From assembly GCA_017480395.1 (NCBI GenBank), contig JAFVAS010000238.1, positions 1-8,796 on the forward strand: a DNA stretch of 8,796 nt, read 5' to 3'. The notes below the pieces were generated by a model, which made no database searches, had not been told where the DNA came from, and was given only the letters and a program-made list of their open reading frames with translations. Position 1 is the first letter of the stretch, and every line of letters starts with the position of its first letter. A program made the position numbers and the translations under genes. The DNA comes from Oscillospiraceae bacterium (lineage in GTDB: Bacteria > Bacillota > Clostridia > Oscillospirales > Oscillospiraceae). Shown here one piece after another: positions 1-5,809 of the stretch.

Positions 1-1119
1 GCGCTGCTGCTCACCGCCTGCGGCCAGACGGAGGAGGCTGCAACCGCCTCCGCTCCAGTCGTCGACAAGGGGATTTCCTGGACGGCTATGGAGCCCACCG
101 GGGCGATGGAGCTGGATTATGCCGACCAGTTTTCGGTGGAATATTATGGCGACTACGCCCTGATTTCGATTGTGGGAGACCCGGAGCGCTATCTGCTCAT
201 CCCCGAGGGGGCGGAGATCCCCGCCGATCTGGAAGCGGATATCGTCCCCCTGTGCCAGCCCCTGACCAACCTCTATCTGGTGGCCTCCGGCGCCATGGAC
301 ATGTTCCTGCGCGCCGACGCCCTGGACAGCGTCCGCTTTGTCGGACTCCAGCCGGAGGACTGGCATCTGCCCGGGGTGCGGGAGGCCATGGAGGCGGAGG
401 AGCTGATCTACGCCGGAAAATACTCCGCCCCGGACTATGAGCGCATCTGCGCCGAGGGGTGCTCTCTGGCCATTGAGAACACCATGATCTATCACTCCCC
501 GGAGGTGCGGGAGGAGCTGGAGCGGCTGGGCATTCCGGTGCTGGTGGAGCACTCCAGCTATGAGGCCGCCCCCCAGGGGCGCATGGAGTGGGCCAAGCTC
601 TATGGCCTGCTGACCGGCCATCTGGAGGAGGCCGCGGCGGCCTACGATGACCAGGCCGCCCGCTTTGCCGCCCTGGCGGATGCCGGCCCCACGGGACAGA
701 GCGTCGCCTTCTTCTATGTGAATACCAACGGCGCGGCGGTGGTGCGCAAGGCCTCCGACTATGTCCCGGCCATGATCGTCCTGGCGGGGGGCAGCTATTG
801 CTTCCCGGAGCTGGGGGCGGGGGAGGCATCCCGCTCCAGCTCCGCCACCATCCAGATGGAGGAATTCTATCTGGCGGCCAAGGACGCGGATTTTATCATC
901 TACAACACCAACATTGACGGAGAGCTGGAGACGCTGGATGACTTCCTGGCCCTCAACGAGCTCTTCACCAACCTGAAGGCGGTGCGGGACGGACACGTCT
1001 ACTGCACCGGTGCCAACCTCTATCAAGCCTCTATGGCCCTGGGCGACGTGGTGTCTGACCTGCACCACATGCTGCTGGGGGAGGACGGCGAACTGACCTA
1101 TCTGTTCAAATTGGAGTGA
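1..1119 (+). CDS. ABC transporter substrate-binding lipoprotein (class III, Fec/Btu type), 5' truncated
   Basis: Extracellular ligand-binding component of an importer, tethered to the outer face of the membrane. The frame is open from base 1; the first Met (base 88) is internal. The first visible residues, LLLTACGQ, form a lipobox with the lipidated Cys at visible residue 7 (bases 19-21), so only the signal peptide's start is missing. A low-complexity Ala/Thr/Ser/Glu linker follows, then two lobes. Around visible residues 175-215 there is a 'LGIPVLVE' strand and a long helix containing RMEWAKLYGLLTGHLEEA, the pattern typical of the interlobe helix in binding proteins for siderophores, haem and cobalamin. 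372 residues are visible, a normal size. The stop lies 2 bases before the permease start. Its place before a permease, an ATPase and corrin genes suggests a corrinoid, cobalt-complex or related ligand. It is not recognisably BtuF, and the specificity is inferred only. Family confidence is high, ligand confidence low. Confidence 0.9.
   Translation, partial: ALLLTACGQTEEAATASAPVVDKGISWTAMEPTGAMELDYADQFSVEYYGDYALISIVGDPERYLLIPEGAEIPADLEADIVPLCQPLTNLYLVASGAMDMFLRADALDSVRFVGLQPEDWHLPGVREAMEAEELIYAGKYSAPDYERICAEGCSLAIENTMIYHSPEVREELERLGIPVLVEHSSYEAAPQGRMEWAKLYGLLTGHLEEAAAAYDDQAARFAALADAGPTGQSVAFFYVNTNGAAVVRKASDYVPAMIVLAGGSYCFPELGAGEASRSSSATIQMEEFYLAAKDADFIIYNTNIDGELETLDDFLALNELFTNLKAVRDGHVYCTGANLYQASMALGDVVSDLHHMLLGEDGELTYLFKLE
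1113..1116 (+). promoter_or_regulatory. Ribosome binding site deciding the permease start
   Basis: GGAG lies 5 bases before the ATG at 1122, inside the last codons of the binding-protein gene. This favours the ATG over the in-frame GTG at 1116, which overlaps the GGAG itself. Confidence 0.7.
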
Positions 1120-1121
1120 CC

Positions 1122-2132
1122 ATGAAACACACCCGCTATCTTCTCGTCGCTGCGCTGCTGGTGGCGCTGCTGCTGGCCTTTCTGGCCCTGAACATCTGCA
1201 TCGGCAGCGTGAATGTGCCCCTGTCCGACTGTCTGGCCATCTTGACCGGGCGGGATCGGGACAGCACCTTTGCCGACATCGTGCTCCGACTGCGCCTGCC
1301 CCGGGCGCTGGCGGCGCTGCTGCTGGGGGGCGCGCTGGCGCTGGCGGGCTATCTGCTCCAGACCTTTTTCCACAACCCCATCGCCGGGCCCTTCATTCTG
1401 GGCATCTCCTCCGGGGCCAAGCTGGTGGTGGCCCTGGTCATGGTGTTCTCCCTGGGGATCGGGAGCTATCTGACCAGCTTTGGCATGATCGCCGCCGCCT
1501 TTGTGGGGGCCATGCTGTCCATGGGCTTTGTGCTGCTGATGGCCCACCTGGTGGATCGCATGTCGATTCTGGTCGTCAGCGGCGTCATGATCGGCTATAT
1601 CTGCTCCGCCCTGACGGATTTTGTGGTGGTCTTCGCCGACGAGGCGGACTATGTGAACCTGCACAACTGGTCCAAGGGGAGCTTTTCCGGCATCTCCTGG
1701 GGCAATGTGGCGGTGATGGCGGTGGTGGTGCTGGCGTCGCTGTGGGCGGTGTTTCTGCTCTCCAAGCCCATCAGCGCCTTCCAGATGGGGGAGGCCTACG
1801 CCCGGAGCGTGGGGGTCAACCTGCCCCTGTTCCGGGCGGCCCTGGGGGTGCTGTCCAGCATTCTGGCCGCCTGCGTCACCGCCTTTGCCGGGCCGGTGTC
1901 CTTTGTGGGCATCGCGGTGCCCCATCTGGTCAGGCAGCTGCTGCGCTCCGCAAAGCCCCTTGTCCTGATCCCGGCCTGTTTTTTGGGGGGCGGGGTCTTC
2001 TGCCTCTTCTGTGATCTGCTGGCGCGGATGCTCTTTGCTCCGGTGGAGCTGAGCATCAGCACCGTCACCGCCGTGTTCGGCGCGCCGGTGGTGATCTGGA
2101 TCCTCATCCGCCGCAGGCAGGGGAGGGACTGA
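1122..2132 (+). CDS. FecCD-family ABC transporter permease
   Basis: Polytopic inner-membrane channel subunit, acting as a homodimer with the ATPase encoded next. It has 336 residues, the usual FecCD/BtuC length. An N-terminal hydrophobic helix (about residues 6-26) is followed by the family hallmark: LRLPRALAALLLGG (about 57-70), the Q80/N85-P86 segment and FILGISSGA ending near 99. Alternating hydrophobic stretches continue to the C-terminus. The coupling region has FVGIAVPHLVR (261-271) and a following DLLAR, and the final helix carries the usual E-L...TA.FGAP pattern before an Arg-rich tail. I count roughly nine to ten membrane segments by eye. The ATG at 1122 was preferred over the GTG at 1116 because of the GGAG spacing. 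It starts 2 bases after the binding-protein stop, and the ATPase follows after 1 base. The fold cannot separate cobalamin, haem and siderophore permeases. Confidence 0.95.
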   Translation: MKHTRYLLVAALLVALLLAFLALNICIGSVNVPLSDCLAILTGRDRDSTFADIVLRLRLPRALAALLLGGALALAGYLLQTFFHNPIAGPFILGISSGAKLVVALVMVFSLGIGSYLTSFGMIAAAFVGAMLSMGFVLLMAHLVDRMSILVVSGVMIGYICSALTDFVVVFADEADYVNLHNWSKGSFSGISWGNVAVMAVVVLASLWAVFLLSKPISAFQMGEAYARSVGVNLPLFRAALGVLSSILAACVTAFAGPVSFVGIAVPHLVRQLLRSAKPLVLIPACFLGGGVFCLFCDLLARMLFAPVELSISTVTAVFGAPVVIWILIRRRQGRD

Positions 2133-2133
2133 G

Positions 2134-3243
2134 ATGAAGCATCCGAGCTATGAGACCCGCGATTTGACCGTGGGCTACGATCACACGCCGCTGATCCGGG
2201 ACATCTGCCTCTCGCTGGAGCGGGGGGAGATTCTGGCGCTGATCGGCCCCAACGGGGCGGGGAAGACCACAATTTTGAAATCAATCACCCGGCAGCTCGC
2301 CCCCCTGGGGGGGAGCGTCTGGCTGGATGGGAAGGATCTGTCCGCCGTCAGCGGCGGCGCGCTGGCAAAGACCATGGCGGTGGTGCTGACGGAGCGGGTG
2401 CGCGGGGAGCTGATGACCTGCGAGGATGTGGTGGCCACCGGTCGCTACCCCTACACGGGAAGGTTTGGCCTGCTCTCGGAGGCCGACCGGCGCAAGGTGC
2501 GGGAGGCCATGGAGCTGGTGCACATTGACGCCCTGGCCGATCGGGATTTTGCCCAGATCAGCGACGGCCAGCGGCAGCGGGTCCTGCTGGCCCGGGCGCT
2601 GGCCCAGGAGCCGGAGCTGCTGGTGCTGGACGAGCCCACGTCCTATCTGGACGTGCGCTATAAAATGGAGTTTCTCTCGGTGGTGCAGCGTCTCGCCCGG
2701 GAGCGGGGACTGAGCGTGGTCATGTCCCTCCACGAGGTGGAGCTGGCCCAGCGCATTGCCGACCGGGTCGCCTGCGTCAAGGGGGATCGGCTGGAGCGGT
2801 TCGGCACGCCGGAGGAGATTTTTGTCCCCGGATATCTGGCCTCCCTCTACGATCTGACGGAGGGTTCCTTCGACCCCTGCACCGGAACGCTGGAGCTGGA
2901 GGCCCCGCCGGGGGAGCCCCGGGTGTTCGTCCTCTGCGGCGCGGGCACCGGGGCGCAGCTGCTGCGTCGGCTGCAGCGCAGGGGCGTCCCCTTCGCCGCC
3001 GGAATCCTCTGGGAGAACGATCTGGACTACCCCGTCGCCCGGGCCCTGGGGGCGGAGGTTGTCAGCGTAAAACCCTTTACAGCGATTGAAACAACCGATC
3101 TGCAACGGGCCAAGGCCCTCATTGACCGCTGCGATCGCTTTGTCTCCACACTCCCGGAGGGAGAGATGACGGGCTGGGCCGCGCCGCTGCGGGAGCTGGT
3201 GCGGTTTGCCGGAGAGGCGGGGAAGAACAGCGATGGCCTTTGA
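2134..3243 (+). CDS. ABC transporter ATP-binding protein with extra C-terminal domain
   Basis: Cytoplasmic ATPase that powers the importer. Residues 1-250 form a Fec/Btu-type nucleotide-binding domain. It has Walker A GPNGAGKT (38-45), signature ISDGQ (142-146), Walker B LLVLDE (162-167) with catalytic E167, D-loop SYLD (170-173) and switch H200. The usual Q-loop Gln is apparently replaced by T86-E87 in VVLTERVR, which I believe also occurs in related transporters of anaerobes. At 369 residues it is about 110 longer than BtuD or FepC. Residues about 255-369 form an additional domain that begins with a hydrophobic strand and a glycine-rich turn (VFVLCGAGTGAQ, 264-275). Further along are GVPFAAGILWENDLDYPVA (284-302) and ARALGAEVV (303-311). 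This resembles a Rossmann-like alpha/beta unit of unknown role. An SD, GGGAGGG (2121-2127), sits 6 bases before the start. The gene overlaps cbiD by 11 bases, tying transport to biosynthesis. Confidence 0.93.
   Translation: MKHPSYETRDLTVGYDHTPLIRDICLSLERGEILALIGPNGAGKTTILKSITRQLAPLGGSVWLDGKDLSAVSGGALAKTMAVVLTERVRGELMTCEDVVATGRYPYTGRFGLLSEADRRKVREAMELVHIDALADRDFAQISDGQRQRVLLARALAQEPELLVLDEPTSYLDVRYKMEFLSVVQRLARERGLSVVMSLHEVELAQRIADRVACVKGDRLERFGTPEEIFVPGYLASLYDLTEGSFDPCTGTLELEAPPGEPRVFVLCGAGTGAQLLRRLQRRGVPFAAGILWENDLDYPVARALGAEVVSVKPFTAIETTDLQRAKALIDRCDRFVSTLPEGEMTGWAAPLRELVRFAGEAGKNSDGL
3219..3225 (+). promoter_or_regulatory. Ribosome binding site deciding the cbiD start
   Basis: GGGGAAG lies 7 bases before the ATG at 3233, within the end of the ATPase gene. 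It supports that ATG over the TTG at 3206, which would add nine residues (MPERRGRTA) with no resemblance to CbiD N-termini. Confidence 0.6.
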
Positions 3244-4420
3244 ACACTATATCTATTCTGGCGGGAAGAAGCTGCGCTGCGGCTTCACCACCGGAACCTG
3301 CGCCGCTCTGGCCGCCTCGGGTTGTGCCCGGCGGCTGCTCACCGGCGCATGGCCGGAGACGGTCTCCATCCTCACCCCCAAGGGGCTGCGGGTGGAGGTG
3401 CCCCTGGAGGCGTGCCGCATGGAGGGCGAGTGGGCGGTGTGCGGCGTCCGCAAGGACGCGGGAGACGACATTGACCGCACCGCCGACGCCCTGATCTGCG
3501 CCGCCCTGCGTCCCAGGGCGGACGGCGAAATCACCATTGACGGCGGCCCCGGCGTAGGCCGGGTGACCAAGCCGGGCCTGGATCAGCCGGTGGGGGCGGC
3601 GGCCATCAACTCCGTCCCGCGGCAGATGATCGCCCGGGCGGTGGCGGAGGTGCGGGACGCCGTGGAGGACAGCGGCGGCTTCGAGATCGTGATCTCCGTC
3701 CCGGAGGGGGAGCGGATTGCCGCCCAGACCTTCAACCCCGAGCTGGGGATTGTGGGCGGCATTTCGATCCTGGGTACCTCCGGCATCGTGGAGCCCATGA
3801 GCGTCCAGGCGCTGGTGGACACCATCGCCCTGGAGCTGCGCTCCCAGGCCCACCAGGGGCACCGCAGGGTCATCCTGACCCCGGGCAGCTATGGCCTGGA
3901 CTACCTGCGGGGCATCGGGCTGGATCGGCTGGGGGTGCCGGTGGTGAAGTGCTCCAACTTCATCGGCGACGCCCTGGATGAGGCCATGGCCCAGGGGTTT
4001 GAAGCCGTGCTGCTGATCGGCCATGCGGGGAAGCTGTCTAAGCTGGCGGGGGGAATCATGAACACCCACAGCCGGGTGGCGGACTGCCGCACCGAGCTGA
4101 TCTGCGCCCATGCCGCCGTCTGCGGGGCGGATCAGGATACCTGCCGCCGCCTGCTGGAAGCGTCCACCATCGACGCCTGTATTGAGATTCTGGACGAACA
4201 GGCCCTGCGGGAGCCGGTTTTTACGCGCCTGACCCAGGCGGTGGAGCATCATCTGCTGCGCCGGGCGGCGGGGGCCTATCAGGTGGGGGCAATCCTGTTT
4301 TCCAACCGATTTGGCCCGCTGGGAGAGACCCAGGGAGCAAAGGAGATCATTGCGCAATGGAAGAGAGAATCGGAACCTTCTATGCCGTCAGCGTCGGCCC
4401 CGGGGACCCGGAGCTGCTGA
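3233..4420 (+). CDS. cbiD: CbiD, cobalt-precorrin-5B C1-methyltransferase
   Basis: Transfers a methyl from S-adenosylmethionine to C1 of cobalt-precorrin-5B in the cytoplasm, giving cobalt-precorrin-6A. CbiD is unrelated to the other corrin methyltransferases and marks the anaerobic pathway. It has 395 residues. Family blocks visible: LRCGFTTGTCAALAA (14-28), GGPGVGRVTKPGLDQPVG (104-121) running into AAAINSVPRQMI, TFNPELGIVGGISILGTSGI (166-185), and the late block GHAGKLSKLAGG...HSRVADCRTE (263-288). The ATG at 3233 was chosen because it is followed closely by the family N-terminus and preceded by an SD-like site. It overlaps the ATPase by 11 bases. The frame runs 64 bases into cbiL, so the last 21 or so residues (ending PSASAPGTRSC) are encoded by the start of cbiL read in another frame. 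That tail looks non-conserved and is probably a late extension after loss of an earlier stop. Confidence 0.97.
   Translation: MAFEHYIYSGGKKLRCGFTTGTCAALAASGCARRLLTGAWPETVSILTPKGLRVEVPLEACRMEGEWAVCGVRKDAGDDIDRTADALICAALRPRADGEITIDGGPGVGRVTKPGLDQPVGAAAINSVPRQMIARAVAEVRDAVEDSGGFEIVISVPEGERIAAQTFNPELGIVGGISILGTSGIVEPMSVQALVDTIALELRSQAHQGHRRVILTPGSYGLDYLRGIGLDRLGVPVVKCSNFIGDALDEAMAQGFEAVLLIGHAGKLSKLAGGIMNTHSRVADCRTELICAHAAVCGADQDTCRRLLEASTIDACIEILDEQALREPVFTRLTQAVEHHLLRRAAGAYQVGAILFSNRFGPLGETQGAKEIIAQWKRESEPSMPSASAPGTRSC
4341..4345 (+). promoter_or_regulatory. Ribosome binding site for cbiL inside cbiD
   Basis: AGGAG lies 11 bases before the ATG at 4357, a rather long spacing. No other in-frame start codon lies between the two. 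The site is within the cbiD coding region, so initiation may depend on ribosomes translating cbiD. Confidence 0.55.
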
Positions 4421-5049
4421 CCCAAAGGGCGGTCAAAACATTGGAGCGCTGCCCCGTGGTCGCCGCGCCGCGCACGGGGGACAGGATGCTGGCGCGGGAG
4501 ATCGCAAGCCAGGCGGCAGCGCTGGGGGACAAGACCCTGCTGCCTCTGGATTTCTCCATGGCCCGGAATCCCCGGGTGCGGGAGGAGGAGCATCGGGCGG
4601 CGGCAAACGCCGTGAAGGAAATCCTCCTGACGGGGATGGATGTGGCCATGGTCGTGCTGGGGGATGCCTCCATCTACGCCAGCTCCGGCTATCTGACGGA
4701 GCAGCTGGCCACCGAGGGCTTTGACTGCCAGATAATCCCCGGGGTGCCCAGCTTCTGTGCGGCTGCGGCGGCGCTGGGCGTTCCCCTTGCGCGGGAGGGG
4801 GACACGCTGACCATCCTCCCGGCCACCGCCGGGGATGTCGGGGGCGCGCTGGACTTCCCCGGCACCAAGGTGCTGATGAAGTCCGGGCGGCAGCTGGCCA
4901 CCCTGCGCGCTGAGCTGGAGCGGCGGGGCGCGCTGGAGCGGGCCTTCCTGGCCGTCAACTGCGGCCTGGAGGGCGAGCTGCTCTGCCCGGGCGGCGCGGA
5001 CTGGCCGGAGGCGACCGGATACTACACCACCATCATCGTAAAGGAGTAA
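4357..5049 (+). CDS. cbiL: CbiL, cobalt-factor II (precorrin-2) C20-methyltransferase
   Basis: First methylation after cobalt insertion: adds the C20 methyl to cobalt-factor II (or precorrin-2) using S-adenosylmethionine, giving cobalt-factor III. It has 230 residues, the usual length, with the class III tetrapyrrole methylase fold. The N-terminal glycine loop VSVGPGDPELLT (11-22) is the CbiL/CobI form. It is followed by VVLGDASIY (99-107) and the IIPGVPSFCAAAAALGVPLA block (126-145), then a strand ending in TILPAT. The conserved C-terminal half includes VLMKSGR, the equivalent of the family VLMK motif. The stop lies 4 bases before the cbiF GTG, and the cbiF SD AAGGAG is the last codons of this gene. 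The 5' end shares 64 bases with cbiD in a different frame. Identification rests on the SVGPGDPE loop plus the VLMK segment, which separate it from CbiF, CbiH and CbiE. Confidence 0.95.
   Translation: MEERIGTFYAVSVGPGDPELLTQRAVKTLERCPVVAAPRTGDRMLAREIASQAAALGDKTLLPLDFSMARNPRVREEEHRAAANAVKEILLTGMDVAMVVLGDASIYASSGYLTEQLATEGFDCQIIPGVPSFCAAAAALGVPLAREGDTLTILPATAGDVGGALDFPGTKVLMKSGRQLATLRAELERRGALERAFLAVNCGLEGELLCPGGADWPEATGYYTTIIVKE
5041..5046 (+). promoter_or_regulatory. Ribosome binding site supporting the GTG start of cbiF
   Basis: AAGGAG overlaps the final codons of cbiL and lies 7 bases before the GTG at 5054. This spacing and the immediate VHFVGAG strand make the GTG the start, even though it is the only non-ATG start in the window. 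Confidence 0.75.
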
Positions 5050-5053
5050 CGCC

Positions 5054-5809
5054 GTGGTACATTTTGTGGGAGCGGGCTGCGGAGCCCCCGATCTGATCAC
5101 CCTGCGGGGGTCCAAACTGCTGGGGGAGGCCGACCAGGTCATCTATACCGGCAGCCTGGTCAACCCGGTGCTGCTGGGCCTGTGCCGGGAGGACTGCGTC
5201 CTCTGCAACAGCGCGGAGCTGACCCTGGAGCAGGTGCTCTCGCGGATTTATTCCGCTGAGGCGGAGGGGAAAACCACCGTGCGGCTCCACACCGGGGATC
5301 CCAGCCTCTACGGGGCCATCCGGGAGCAGATGGACGCCCTGGATGCGCGGGGGATCGGCTTTGATGTGACCCCCGGCGTCTCCAGCTTCTGCGGAGCCGC
5401 CGCCGCCGTGCGGGGGGAGTACACCCTCCCCGGCATCAGTCAGAGCGTCATCATCACCCGCATGGCGGGCCGGACGCCGGTGCCGGAGCGGGAGAGCCTT
5501 GCCTCCCTGGCCAGGCACGGCTGCACCATGGTGATTTTCCTCTCCGCCGGAATGCTGGAGGGAGTGCAGGAGGCCCTGCTGCAGGGGGCCTACGACGCCC
5601 AGACCCCCACCGCCCTGGTCTACAAGGCCACCTGGCCGGAGGAAAAGGTGGTTTATGCCCCCCTGGGGCGGCTGGCGGAGGCGGGCCGGACGCACCGAAT
5701 CCATCAGACGGCGCTGGTGCTGGTGGGGGACTTTCTGGGGGGGCGCTACGAGCGCAGCAAGCTCTATGACCCCGGCTTCTCCACCGGCTTCCGGGAGGCC
5801 GAGGGATGA
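5054..5809 (+). CDS. cbiF: CbiF, cobalt-precorrin-4 C11-methyltransferase
   Basis: Methylates C11 of cobalt-precorrin-4 with S-adenosylmethionine, giving cobalt-precorrin-5A. It has 251 residues, normal for CbiF/CobM. The glycine loop is VGAGCGAPDLITLRG (5-19), so the usual GPGD is GCGAPD here; the following DLIT is canonical. Diagnostic CbiF blocks are VIYTGSLVNP (29-38), LHTGDPSLYGAIREQM (78-93), TPGVSSFCGAAAA (105-117), the RTPVPERESL segment, the KATWPEEK segment and the C-terminal SKLYDPGFSTGFR. The GTG start is supported by AAGGAG at 7 bases, 4 bases after cbiL ends. The stop overlaps the cbiG start as ATGA (4 bases). CbiF and CbiG catalyse consecutive reactions, so coupled translation makes sense. 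The aerobic counterpart CobM has the same fold; the anaerobic assignment comes from CbiD and CbiG in the same operon. Confidence 0.96.
   Translation: MVHFVGAGCGAPDLITLRGSKLLGEADQVIYTGSLVNPVLLGLCREDCVLCNSAELTLEQVLSRIYSAEAEGKTTVRLHTGDPSLYGAIREQMDALDARGIGFDVTPGVSSFCGAAAAVRGEYTLPGISQSVIITRMAGRTPVPERESLASLARHGCTMVIFLSAGMLEGVQEALLQGAYDAQTPTALVYKATWPEEKVVYAPLGRLAEAGRTHRIHQTALVLVGDFLGGRYERSKLYDPGFSTGFREAEG

Noticed and set aside
1116..1121. GTG as the start of the permease
   Set aside because: It overlaps the likely GGAG ribosome binding site; the ATG at 1122 is correctly spaced.
1098..1925. 275-residue minus-strand frame opposite the permease
   Set aside because: His/Gln/Gly-rich composition is the antisense image of the hydrophobic permease codons. 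No RBS or domain support.
2295..2316. GC-rich inverted repeat that could look like a terminator stem
   Set aside because: Lies within conserved ATPase codons, the loop is almost absent, and no T run follows. It results from Leu-Ala-Pro-Leu-Gly-Gly codons.
3206..3208. TTG as the start of cbiD
   Set aside because: It adds nine residues unlike CbiD and has a poorer initiation context than the ATG at 3233.
3119..4357. 412-residue open frame on the minus strand opposite cbiD
   Set aside because: Rich in Gln, His, Gly, Pro and Arg with no recognisable domain. Such frames are expected opposite GC-rich genes, and cbiD is unambiguous on the plus strand.
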